From Undibacterium sp. CCC3.4 (GTDB lineage: Bacteria; Pseudomonadota; Gammaproteobacteria; Burkholderiales; Burkholderiaceae_D): DNA of 64,000 bases. Under the pieces are notes generated by a model. That model had not been told where the DNA came from. It saw nothing but the letters and a program-made list of their open reading frames with translations, and ran no database searches. The stretch lies in assembly GCF_034347425.1 (NCBI RefSeq), contig NZ_CP133779.1:4216001-4280000 (forward strand). Reading direction: 5' to 3'. Position 1 is the first letter of the stretch; every line of letters begins with the position of its first letter. Shown here piece after piece: positions 40,171-48,018 of the stretch. The position numbers were made by a program, and so were the translations under genes.

Positions 40171-40184
40171 TTGATCTTGCTCAA
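40171..40184 (+). promoter_or_regulatory. FNR-like box upstream of usp
   Basis: TTGATCTTGCTCAA differs from TTGAT-N4-ATCAA in one base. It lies 64 bp before the usp ATG and starts 2 bp after the 398-bp repeat ends, so the repeat directly abuts this control region. Confidence 0.55.
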
Positions 40185-40247
40185 GCGCTACCGACGCCAT
40201 AGCTAGGATGATGAAGACAGCACACGCTTGCCTTGAAAGGATTGGTC

Positions 40248-40703
40248 ATGTACCACAAAATCTTACTGCCCACCGATGGCTCCGAACTGGCCTCGGCCGG
40301 CATTACTGCCGGCATCGCTTTCGCCAAGCAAATTGAGGCGCAAGTCGTCGCTGTCTTCGTCGCTGGCAATTACCAGTACCCTATCTATATCGACATCATC
40401 CCACCCAACACGCCAACCGAAGCCGATTATCAAGCCACCATGCGCACGGTCGGCGACAGCTATCTTGAAGCCGCACGCACACTGGCCGAGGAAGCCGGCG
40501 TGTCCTTCACCGGCGTGGTCGAGTTCAACGATTCAGCCGCCAAACAAATCGTCCGCACCGCATGCCAGCAGGGCTGCGACTTGATTTTCATGGGCTCACA
40601 CGGACGCAGTGGCTTAGGGCAATTACTGCTAGGCAGTACCACCGCCAAGGTCTTATCACTGTGCGACATCGCAGTGCTGGTGCACCGAACGAAAGTGCGC
40701 TGA
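40248..40703 (+). CDS. Universal stress protein (UspA family)
   Basis: A 151-residue single-domain Usp. The start is the ATG at 40248 with AAAGG about 8 bases upstream; it gives the usual MYHKILLPTDGSELA. The nucleotide-binding motif MGSHGRSGLGQLLLGSTTAK is at the C-terminal end, so it should bind ATP. Several Usp proteins are induced under low oxygen by FNR/Anr regulators; the FNR-like box upstream and the neighbouring oxygen genes agree with that. Confidence 0.92.
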   Translation: MYHKILLPTDGSELASAGITAGIAFAKQIEAQVVAVFVAGNYQYPIYIDIIPPNTPTEADYQATMRTVGDSYLEAARTLAEEAGVSFTGVVEFNDSAAKQIVRTACQQGCDLIFMGSHGRSGLGQLLLGSTTAKVLSLCDIAVLVHRTKVR

Positions 40704-40850
40704 TTGACGCACAGTTACCACACCAAGGCGGCGGCATTCAAGCCGTCGCGGGCTCTGGCGCGCTTTTGTACAGTACAATGGTGCAAATCTTGGGAAGCGC
40801 GAATGAAATTGCAGCGGCTTGCCTGCCACCACTGCGATGAAAATTCACAC

Positions 40851-41492
40851 ATGATCCGTATTCTGATTGCCGACGACCACACTATCATGCGCGAAGGGCT
40901 CAAGCGCATCCTCGACGGCAATGAAGACATCGTCGTCGTCGGCGAAGCGGTCGATGGCTTCGATACACTGGAAAAAGTACGCAGTACCAGCTTCGATGTC
41001 TTGTTAATGGATTTATCGATGCCGGGACGCAGTGGCGTCGATTTGATTCGTCAAATCAAAGAAGAATTCCCCAAGCTGCCGATCCTGATTTTAACCATGC
41101 ATGAAGAAGAGCAGTATGCCGTGCGCGCCATTCGTGCCGGTGCACGCGGCTATCTGACCAAAGAAAGTGCCGGCACCCAATTAGTGACAGCGCTGCACAA
41201 GGTCGCGTCCGGGCGACCTTACATCAGTATCGAAGTGGCCGAACAACTGGCCATGAATGCCATGCCGGCCGATGACAGCCTGCCACATCTGAGCCTGTCG
41301 GACCGCGAGTTTGAAGTATTCTCGCACTTGGTCAAAGGCAGGACCATCACCGAAATTGCTGAACTGCTGCATCTGAGTGTCAAAACCGTCAGCACGCACA
41401 AAATGCGCATCATGCAAAAAATGAAAATGCATACCCTCTCTGACCTCGTGCAATACGCCGTCGCACACAATCTCCTCGTCCCCGCAGTCTGA
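40851..41492 (+). CDS. NarL/FixJ-type response regulator
   Basis: A 213-residue regulator: a receiver (about 1-120) starting MIRILIADDHTIMREGLKRIL with phospho-Asp in LLMDLSMPGRSG (about 54) and a Lys in GYLTKESAG, and a LuxR-type helix-turn-helix (about 145-210) with LSDREFEV and ITEIAELLHLSVKTVSTHK. I prefer the ATG at 40851; frames back to 40704 lie ahead of the receiver start. Its partner is probably the HisKA_3 kinase at 43934, the type that pairs with NarL/FixJ regulators (inference). Confidence 0.92.
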   Translation: MIRILIADDHTIMREGLKRILDGNEDIVVVGEAVDGFDTLEKVRSTSFDVLLMDLSMPGRSGVDLIRQIKEEFPKLPILILTMHEEEQYAVRAIRAGARGYLTKESAGTQLVTALHKVASGRPYISIEVAEQLAMNAMPADDSLPHLSLSDREFEVFSHLVKGRTITEIAELLHLSVKTVSTHKMRIMQKMKMHTLSDLVQYAVAHNLLVPAV

Positions 41493-41564
41493 AGCTCAGC
41501 GCCCAACGTGTAGGAATCGTCCTATACGGGCGGCGCTAAATACTACAAGTCAAATCAGCATCGA

Positions 41565-41578
41565 CTGATATAAATCAA
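41565..41578 (+). promoter_or_regulatory. FNR-like box upstream of the receiver gene
   Basis: CTGATATAAATCAA is one base from the consensus TTGAT-N4-ATCAA and lies about 61 bp before the ATG at 41639. Confidence 0.6.
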
Positions 41579-41638
41579 AGTTCGTAAGCGTGATAATGGA
41601 CACAAGCAAACAAAGCAGTGTCCAAGCACGCACGCATC

Positions 41639-42022
41639 ATGAATTTATTTATCGTTGAAGATTCCGTCTTAATTCAGAACCGACTCATACGCTTCGTTGA
41701 AGAAATCCCCGGCATCCATGTTATCGGGGTCGCCGCCGACGTCACCACTGCCTACGATCGCGTCATCCACAGCAATACCGACGCGATGTTACTCGACCTG
41801 CAACTCGGCGAAGGCAACGGCATGCAATTGCTCAAAGATATCAAGCACAGTAAACCGGAAGTGAAAGTGCTGATCTTGACCAACCATTCCAACGCTGAAA
41901 ATCGTCTGCATGCCTTACGCGCCGGTGCCGACAGTTTCCTCGATAAATCGACCGATTTCGCCATGATTCCCGCCGTACTGCACCGCTGGCAAGCACCGAT
42001 CACACTCAATACTATCAATTAA
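41639..42022 (+). CDS. Receiver-domain-only response regulator
   Basis: A 127-residue single receiver domain: MNLFIVEDSVLIQNRLIRF, phospho-Asp in AMLLDLQLGEGNG (about 53), LILTNHS and the conserved Lys in FLDKSTD. No output domain is present. An in-frame ATG at 41618 would add MSKHARI. Stand-alone receivers act as phosphate sinks or relay proteins. An FNR-like box precedes it, and the Crp/Fnr gene starts 28 bp after its stop, so the two may be one transcript. Confidence 0.88.
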   Translation: MNLFIVEDSVLIQNRLIRFVEEIPGIHVIGVAADVTTAYDRVIHSNTDAMLLDLQLGEGNGMQLLKDIKHSKPEVKVLILTNHSNAENRLHALRAGADSFLDKSTDFAMIPAVLHRWQAPITLNTIN

Positions 42023-42050
42023 ACTATTTCTCGTATTTCAGGAGACTGAC

Positions 42051-42929
42051 ATGAACACTACCGCAATTTCTTCCCGCCCGAGCAGCAGCAAACTTCCGCT
42101 CAGCAAGGTGCTGCCCTTGAGTAGCGAGGCGGGCTGGCGCTGCCATGGTAATTTGTGGTCGAATTTACGCGAAGTCTGCGAGCTCTTGCACATCCCGGCC
42201 CCGGCCAGCAGCGGCGACGAAGAAATATTGTTTCAACATGTGCGCTTCAAAGCCGGTCAACGCGTGCATACGATAGGCCAGAATTTCGAATCGCTGTACA
42301 TTGTTAATTCCGGCTTCCTCAAAACTGTGCTTATCGATGAATACGGCAATGAACAAGTCCTGAGCTTCCCGATGAAAGGTGATTTGCTCGGCATCGATGG
42401 CATCCATAACCAACAGCATGCTTCTGAAGCGGTGGCCTTGTCCGATTGCGACATCATTTTACTACCCTATAAAACCTTCGCTGCGCTCGGCCGTACCTAT
42501 GCCGAACTCGAGCATGCGATGTTTTCGGTGATGAGCCGCGAACTGGTGCGCGAACAATTAATGATAGGCATGTTGAGTGCCTTGAGTGCCGAAGCCAAAG
42601 TCGCGCGTTTCCTGACCAGTCTGGGCGAACGCTTCAGCTTACTCGGCTATTCCGGCCGCGCCTTCAATCTGCGCATGACGCGCCATGAAATCGGCAGCTA
42701 TCTGGGACTGACGCTGGAAACGGTCAGCCGTACCCTGTCGGCCTTCAATGAAATGGGCTTGATCAGTGTCGATCAGCGTGAAATCTGCCTCATCGATATA
42801 CTGACCTTAAAAACCCTGCGCCGCTTGCCACCGGCTAAGGCACGCAGTAAAGTCAGCGACAAAGTAACGGCATTGGTTGGTAAAAAGCTGTTGCCGCAAT
42901 GGGGTAGCGAAGCAGCCGTCGCTGCATAA
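42051..42929 (+). CDS. Crp/Fnr-family transcriptional regulator
   Basis: A 292-residue regulator with a cyclic-nucleotide-binding-like barrel (about 60-180; GQRVHTIGQNFESLYIVNSGFLKT) and a winged helix with the FNR-type recognition helix MTRHEIGSYLGLTLETVSRTLSAF, which carries the E-x-x-S-R that reads TTGAT half-sites. FNR itself has a C-x2-C-x5-C cluster near its N-terminus; here only scattered Cys occur (WRCHG, EVCELL, SDCDI), so I cannot assign a [4Fe-4S] ligand set. It may be FixK-like, or use an unusual ligand spacing. It is the best candidate to bind the FNR boxes in this window. Confidence 0.9.
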   Translation: MNTTAISSRPSSSKLPLSKVLPLSSEAGWRCHGNLWSNLREVCELLHIPAPASSGDEEILFQHVRFKAGQRVHTIGQNFESLYIVNSGFLKTVLIDEYGNEQVLSFPMKGDLLGIDGIHNQQHASEAVALSDCDIILLPYKTFAALGRTYAELEHAMFSVMSRELVREQLMIGMLSALSAEAKVARFLTSLGERFSLLGYSGRAFNLRMTRHEIGSYLGLTLETVSRTLSAFNEMGLISVDQREICLIDILTLKTLRRLPPAKARSKVSDKVTALVGKKLLPQWGSEAAVAA

Positions 42930-42946
42930 TCCACAAATACCGTATG

Positions 42947-42965
42947 CTTTGTGTCTGACGCAAAG
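42947..42965. promoter_or_regulatory. Interrupted inverted repeat before the tandem usp gene
   Basis: CTTTGTGTCTGACGCAAAG pairs CTTTG/CAAAG and GTC/GAC, 33 bp ahead of the usp start. It is not an FNR box. It could be an operator or a weak terminator of the Crp/Fnr gene. Confidence 0.3.
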
Positions 42966-42997
42966 CAAGCGTTTAATTTTATCTATGGAGGCTCAAG

Positions 42998-43837
42998 ATG
43001 TCATACAAAACGATACTGGTACACGTCGATGAATCGGACCGTTCCAAACTGCGCGTCGATTTGGCCGCGCAACTCGCTCTCGATCAAGGTGCCCACCTGA
43101 TCGGTACCGCCGTCACCGGCGTGTCACGCTTCATCTACCAAGATGGCAATATCAGCGCCAGCGACCCCAATCTGACGATACACCTGAATTTTTTACGCGA
43201 ACGCGCAGAAAAAGCCATCGCCGTATTTAATCAACAAGTCACCCAACGCGGCGTCACTTCATTCGAGAGTGCGATCGCCAATGATGAAGCCGGCGGCGGC
43301 ATAGGCTTGCAAGCGCGGTACAGCGACTTGGTCGTGATCGGCCAAACCAATCGTGATGAACCATCGCCATCGGTATTGCCCGATTTTCCTGAATACCTGA
43401 TCATGAATTCCGGTCGCCCGGCCCTGATCATCCCGTATGCCGGCGAATTCGACCACATCGGCAAACGTCCGCTGATTTCTTGGGATGCCAGTCGCGAAGC
43501 GACGCGTGCCGTCACCGATGCGATTCCGCTGCTGAAAAAAGCCGAGCTGGTGCAAGTGGCGATTTTCAATACCAAGTCGGTGCCCGACGCGCACGGCGAA
43601 CAACCAGGTGCCGACATCGCCCTGTATTTGGCCCGGCATGGCATCAAAGTCGAAGTCTCGGTGCACAAGACCTCCACCGACATCGGCAACGCCCTGCTCT
43701 CGCTGGCCCATGACTTCGACAGCGACATGCTGGTCATGGGCGGCTACGGTCACTCGCGCTTGCGCGAAATGATCATGGGCGGCGTCACCAGAACTATCCT
43801 TGAAAGCATGACCGTGCCGGTATTCATGTCACATTAA
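42998..43837 (+). CDS. Tandem-domain universal stress protein
   Basis: A 279-residue protein with two Usp domains. The first (about 1-145) is degenerate and starts MSYKTILVHVDESDRSK; the second (about 150-279) keeps the ATP-binding motif MGGYGHSRLREMIMGGVTRTIL. A TATGGAGG ribosome-binding site precedes the ATG. Many Burkholderiales carry tandem Usps next to oxygen-responsive genes. The terminator at 43859 closes the unit. Confidence 0.92.
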   Translation: MSYKTILVHVDESDRSKLRVDLAAQLALDQGAHLIGTAVTGVSRFIYQDGNISASDPNLTIHLNFLRERAEKAIAVFNQQVTQRGVTSFESAIANDEAGGGIGLQARYSDLVVIGQTNRDEPSPSVLPDFPEYLIMNSGRPALIIPYAGEFDHIGKRPLISWDASREATRAVTDAIPLLKKAELVQVAIFNTKSVPDAHGEQPGADIALYLARHGIKVEVSVHKTSTDIGNALLSLAHDFDSDMLVMGGYGHSRLREMIMGGVTRTILESMTVPVFMSH

Positions 43838-43858
43838 GTTCACGCGCAAGCGGAATCG

Positions 43859-43888
43859 ATGGCACTCTGTTCGAGTGCCATTTTTTTA
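43859..43888 (+). terminator. Terminator after the tandem usp gene
   Basis: ATGGCACTC and GAGTGCCAT pair around a 5-base loop, followed by seven T. Confidence 0.9.
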
Positions 43889-43933
43889 TCCGCAACGCGC
43901 CCTTCCATACCTTGATTCCTTGTAATATAGAAA

Positions 43934-45925
43934 ATGTTTTCGCCACCGAGCCCAGCCATGCCATCCACCGCCCTGTTTCTGAGTCCCGCACTGCAGCGCG
44001 CGCGCTGGCTGTGCGCCTTGCTGTTTTTGGTTTCTGGTATTTTATGGAGCACGCAGGAACGCTTGTCGAACATCGTCATTCACCATGCGCTGCCACTGCA
44101 CATGCTGCTGGAAACGATAACGATCATTATTTTTACCTCAGTATTCATCGTCTGTTGGAATGCCTTCGGTGAAGTGCGCAAAATCAGCAGCGTGATACTG
44201 GCCGTGGCATTTTTATGTGCCGCAGTACTCGGCTTACTGCATGCGATCAGCTTTCGCGGCATGCCCGGCTTCGACAGTGCGACCGATATGCACAAATCGC
44301 TAAGCTTTTGGCTGGCCTCACGTGCCATCATCGCTGCCACCCTGCTAGGCTTGGCACTCGATCCGCAAGACTCGGAAATCAGCGAACGCCACTCGAATAC
44401 CCTGCTGCTGGTCGGCGTGACGATCACCGCGTGCTGGGCCGGCGTCATCTTCAGTTTCCCCTCGTTGATTCCATTAACCTACCTCGAAGGCTATGGCCAA
44501 ACCTCATTCAAACTCAGTTGTGAAGCCGGCCTGATCGGCGCCAATGGATTGAGCGCGATATTATTTTATCGCCATGCATTGCGCTTCGGACGCCAACAAA
44601 TCGCCGAACACTTGCATATCGACCGCACCCCATTACTGCTGGCCAGCGCCATGATGGCCCTGTCCGAAGTGTATTTCTCACTGTACGCCAGAGCGAGTGA
44701 GATCGATGTCGTGATCGGTCATGTGCTGCAATTATGCGCCGCCGTGGCGATTTACCGCAGCATGGTGGCAGTCAATATCCACAAACCTTATGCCAGTCTG
44801 GCGCAAACTACTGCTCGTCTGGCCAATTCAGCTCGCGAACTGAGCTTGCAGCGCGAACGTCTGAGTCGCATGATCGATACCGCCATCGATGGCATCATTA
44901 CCGTCGATGATCAGCAAAACATTGTGTTGGTCAATCCGGCGGCCGCCTTCATCTTCGGTTATACGGTAGAAGCCTTGACCGGCAGTTCGCTCGACCGACT
45001 GATTCCGCCGCGTCACCGCCATACGCACGCAGATCACGTCCAACAATTCGGTGCGGCCGGCGTCACTCGACGCAAAATGGGCACGCACTTCGAAGATTTT
45101 TACGTCACCGGTTGCCGTGCCGATGGCAAGGAATTTCCACTCGAGGCCTCGATAGCGCATCAACTGGAAGATGGAAAACGCTATTACACCGTGATTTTCC
45201 GCGACGTCAGCGAACGCAAAATCGCCAAAGAAAAAATGGCCGCCTACCACGACCAATTAAGCCTCTTGTCATCCACCCTGCAAACCATACGCGAAGAAGA
45301 ACGCAAGCACATCGCACGCGAATTGCATGACGATTTAGGCCAACTGCTGGCGGCGCTACGGATGGATCTCTCGCTGCTACAACGTGATCAACAACTGACC
45401 AGCCGCAGCGGCCAAACCATACACAGCATGGATCAGCTAATTCTGACCGCCATTACCACCTTGCGCCGCATCGCTACCGATTTACGTCCACGTGCCCTCG
45501 ACGAGGGTGGTCTGTATTTTGCCCTGCAAAGCTTACGTAAAGACTTCACACAAAGGCATGGCATAGAATGCGAATTGATCGCCGATGAAGAACAACTGAC
45601 ACTCGATGATGCCCACAGCACGGCGATTTTCCGCATCGTACAAGAGTCGCTCACCAATGTTGTACGGCATGCCATGGCCAGCGAAGTACGCATTGAATTT
45701 GAACGCACGCCGAGCAAATTGGAATTCAGTATCAGCGATAACGGCAAAGGCATCGATGAGGGAGATATGCGCAAAACGCAGTCATTCGGCTTGGTCGGGA
45801 TGCGCGAACGAGTCAAGGCCATGCAAGGAGAATTCCAGATAAACAGCCGCGGTAGCGATGGCACAAGCTTGAGAATCAGCTTGCCAATGCGAAATATTTC
45901 TGCAAATCATGAAAAAATCGACTAA
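43934..45925 (+). CDS. MASE3-PAS sensor histidine kinase (HisKA_3)
   Basis: A 663-residue membrane kinase. The N-terminal third holds about eight transmembrane helices of the MASE3 sensor type (AVLGLLHAISFRGMPGFDSA, FPSLIPLTYLEGYGQTSFK). A PAS domain follows (about 310-430; TAIDGIITVDDQQNIVLVNPAAAFIFGY, with FRDVSERK at its end), then HisKA_3 with the phospho-His in RELHDDLGQLLAALRMDLSL (about 464), and HATPase_c with VQESLTNVVRHA, SDNGKGID and FGLVGMRERV. No haem-binding FixL signature is obvious in the PAS domain. The likely partner is the NarL/FixJ regulator at 40851. It lies opposite the cco cluster, which suggests a role in respiratory or redox sensing. Confidence 0.92.
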   Translation: MFSPPSPAMPSTALFLSPALQRARWLCALLFLVSGILWSTQERLSNIVIHHALPLHMLLETITIIIFTSVFIVCWNAFGEVRKISSVILAVAFLCAAVLGLLHAISFRGMPGFDSATDMHKSLSFWLASRAIIAATLLGLALDPQDSEISERHSNTLLLVGVTITACWAGVIFSFPSLIPLTYLEGYGQTSFKLSCEAGLIGANGLSAILFYRHALRFGRQQIAEHLHIDRTPLLLASAMMALSEVYFSLYARASEIDVVIGHVLQLCAAVAIYRSMVAVNIHKPYASLAQTTARLANSARELSLQRERLSRMIDTAIDGIITVDDQQNIVLVNPAAAFIFGYTVEALTGSSLDRLIPPRHRHTHADHVQQFGAAGVTRRKMGTHFEDFYVTGCRADGKEFPLEASIAHQLEDGKRYYTVIFRDVSERKIAKEKMAAYHDQLSLLSSTLQTIREEERKHIARELHDDLGQLLAALRMDLSLLQRDQQLTSRSGQTIHSMDQLILTAITTLRRIATDLRPRALDEGGLYFALQSLRKDFTQRHGIECELIADEEQLTLDDAHSTAIFRIVQESLTNVVRHAMASEVRIEFERTPSKLEFSISDNGKGIDEGDMRKTQSFGLVGMRERVKAMQGEFQINSRGSDGTSLRISLPMRNISANHEKID

Positions 45926-45958
45926 GCTCAAAGCAGTTTCTTCTTAGCGGAGCATGTC

Positions 45959-46306
45959 ATGTCTATTTCATCACTAAGCAGCGGCCTATCGGGTATGCGT
46001 GCCAATCAAACTGCGCTCGATGCCGCCGGCCACAATATTGCCAACGCCGAAACCGACGGTTTTACGCCGCAGCAAGTCAGTTTTAAAGAAAATGCTGGGG
46101 CCGGCGTCCAAGTCAATATCAGCCAAGCCGGTGCCAATGCCAGCACCACGACAAGTACCAGTACAGCGAGCAGCCAAGCCAGTGCAACCGATCTCAACAA
46201 CGAGATCGTCAACTCGCTGACCTACCAAGCCAATTTCGCCATCAATGCCAAGGTGGTGAAAAGCGCCGATCAAACTTTGGGCACGCTGCTCGACATCAAA
46301 GCCTGA
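45959..46306 (+). CDS. Solitary flagellar rod/hook-type protein
   Basis: A 115-residue protein with both ends of the rod/hook family: MSISSLSSGLSGMRANQTALDAAGHNIANAETDGFTPQQ at the start, where NIANAETDGF is the flg_bb_rod signature, and NSLTYQANFAINAKVVKSADQTLGTLLDIKA at the end, the flg_bbr_C pattern. The middle is a short Ser/Thr/Ala stretch. It is shorter than FlgC or FlgB (about 130-140) and no other flagellar gene is in the window. GCGGAG precedes the ATG. It is 33 bp after the kinase gene, but a shared function is doubtful. Confidence 0.82.
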   Translation: MSISSLSSGLSGMRANQTALDAAGHNIANAETDGFTPQQVSFKENAGAGVQVNISQAGANASTTTSTSTASSQASATDLNNEIVNSLTYQANFAINAKVVKSADQTLGTLLDIKA

Positions 46307-46321
46307 ACGATTCAGCGGCAC

Positions 46322-47068
46322 TCAAGTCAGCGGTACCACACATAAAAATCCCGGCATGTTCTGCATATCGACGTAGAAAAAACCTGCGCTTCCCAACCCA
46401 ATGAGCAGCACCGCACCAGCGTAACGTGCAGCCGGTGGCACGCCGACGCGGCTAATGGCATGAAAAATCCCCTGACTGAGCAAGAGATGCGGCAAGGCGC
46501 ACAAGCCGAACAACAGCATCAGCACGGCACCCGACCAGGCTGCGCCCGATAATAAGGCGAACGGCAACACCGCATACAGCAAGCCACACGGCAAACAGCC
46601 CCAGCCCATACCGATCAAAAACGGCCAACGTAAGCCATGCTTCAAGGCCGGTAAAGCGGCAAACAGCCGCGCCTGTAAGTTGGCACCCCACTTACTCAAG
46701 GCAGTCACTTGCCAACGCCAACCGAGTACGCGCAAACCGAGAAAAATCAAGGCCAAGTTACCGAAGGCATACAGAATTTGATGCAATGGCCAATGCGGCG
46801 GCAGCAAAATGCCGGCACTGCCGAGCGCACCGAGCACCGCGCCGATCAGCATATAGGTAGTCAGCCGCCCGGCTTGCAGCAGAATTTGAAACCGCAGCGC
46901 CGTGCGCGGCCTTGATACGACCGGCGACCCTGCCGAGCCTATCGGTATGATACGGCGCGTCCCCGCCTGTGTCAGCAAAGTCGAAATACCGCCACACATG
47001 CCAACGCAATGCACGCCACCAGCCAGTCCGGCAGTAATGGCCGCCAATACCAAGGGAAGCGTCAACAC
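46322..47068 (-). CDS. Sulfite-exporter TauE/SafE-type membrane protein of the cco cluster
   Basis: A 248-residue membrane protein with about six helices. The N-terminal helix carries AGLAGGVHCVGMCGGISTLL, the H-C-x-G-M-C-G-G signature of the family's cco-linked members, and a second WPFLIGMGWGCLPCGLLYA lies near the middle. Such proteins recur downstream of ccoGH, and a part in copper or thiol handling during cbb3 assembly has been suggested for relatives (inference here). It starts at the last base of the 83-residue membrane protein gene, so the two are coupled. Confidence 0.85.
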   Translation of the reverse strand: MLTLPLVLAAITAGLAGGVHCVGMCGGISTLLTQAGTRRIIPIGSAGSPVVSRPRTALRFQILLQAGRLTTYMLIGAVLGALGSAGILLPPHWPLHQILYAFGNLALIFLGLRVLGWRWQVTALSKWGANLQARLFAALPALKHGLRWPFLIGMGWGCLPCGLLYAVLPFALLSGAAWSGAVLMLLFGLCALPHLLLSQGIFHAISRVGVPPAARYAGAVLLIGLGSAGFFYVDMQNMPGFLCVVPLT

Positions 47069-47319
47069 TAAGTGGCCTTTTGCGCCAATAAGGCGGTCAA
47101 GCCGCTGGATAAAATACCGAGCATCCAGAAAATAAAGAATCCCAGCGTGTAGACACCGCTGATATGCATTTGCAAACGTCGATCAAAAATGATCAACTCC
47201 ATCGGATCGACCAAACTGAAAAACAAGCCGGTCGCTACCGCCGCCATTAAAAACGCCGGCCACAAAACTATCATCAACATCGGTCGCAACATATGCTGAG
47301 GATGCGCGTTCTGTTCCAT
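47068..47319 (-). CDS. Small two-helix membrane protein of the cco cluster
   Basis: An 83-residue protein with two hydrophobic segments (LMIVLWPAFLMAAVATGLFF and VYTLGFFIFWMLGILSSGLT) and no known motif. An AGGAGGTAA ribosome-binding site precedes the ATG. It lies between fixH and the TauE/SafE-type gene on one strand and touches the latter by one base. It could aid oxidase assembly as the small CcoS-type proteins do, but it does not look like CcoS. Confidence 0.7.
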   Translation of the reverse strand: MEQNAHPQHMLRPMLMIVLWPAFLMAAVATGLFFSLVDPMELIIFDRRLQMHISGVYTLGFFIFWMLGILSSGLTALLAQKAT

Positions 47320-47409
47320 GTTCTTACCTCCTTGTACCAGGTGAAATCTGCTATCCCATACTACGCTGGGCGCTGCTCCAGCTTCCCCTCAGAGAAGCGC
47401 CGAACACAC

Positions 47410-47949
47410 TCAGCGCGCGGCCGACAATGCGGCCGGCTTTTGGGTCGGCTCATACCAATCACCGGTCAAGCGCCAGTCGCTCGTTTCCAACTTAATATGG
47501 AATAATTTAACAGCACTCGAAGAAATATTCGAGGCCAGCTTGATATCGCCTTCATAACGACCGTCGCTGATCAGCTTCATCGGCAAACGACGTATGACTT
47601 CATTAACCGAACTGCCATCTTCGGCGGCATTGGCCAAACTCAGTTGTAAAGTTTGCGGCAATACGCCTTGACCGCGTAATTGCAGGCGAATTTTTCCGGC
47701 ATTCATATCGAGCGTCAAATTTGCCGCCAACTGCAATTCTCTGGCTTTGGCATCGCGCCGAATATCGGTATTAATCATCAAGCCTTGCTTATAATAATCT
47801 TCGGCCACCACTTTATCGGAACCGAGATACGCCAACACGCCGGTAAAAATACTGGCACAAACCACTATCGCAGGCCCACCAACAACCAGCAACAACCACG
47901 GTTCTTTGTACCATTTATCGATTTTCTTCGGTATCAATACAGCTTCCAT
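47410..47949 (-). CDS. ccoH: Cytochrome oxidase accessory protein FixH/CcoH
   Basis: A 179-residue inner-membrane protein with one N-terminal helix (WLLLVVGGPAIVVCASIFTG, about 17-40) and a periplasmic domain starting SDKVVAEDYYKQGLMINTD, a FixH signature. I use the ATG at 47949, with TGGAGG 7 bases upstream, not the longer frame from 47982. FixH/CcoH is needed for stable cbb3 oxidase assembly. It lies between ccoG and the small membrane protein gene. Confidence 0.92.
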   Translation of the reverse strand: MEAVLIPKKIDKWYKEPWLLLVVGGPAIVVCASIFTGVLAYLGSDKVVAEDYYKQGLMINTDIRRDAKARELQLAANLTLDMNAGKIRLQLRGQGVLPQTLQLSLANAAEDGSSVNEVIRRLPMKLISDGRYEGDIKLASNISSSAVKLFHIKLETSDWRLTGDWYEPTQKPAALSAAR

Positions 47950-48018
47950 ACTTTCCTCCAAAAAGCCTTGAGAGGCAAACATACAATCAAATTCGTCTGA
48001 ATAAAACCAGCAGCAACG

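Noticed and set aside
42947-42965. A fourth FNR box before the tandem usp gene
   Set aside because: The inverted repeat reads TTGTG...GCAA and not TTGAT...ATCAA; I list it only as an unassigned inverted repeat.
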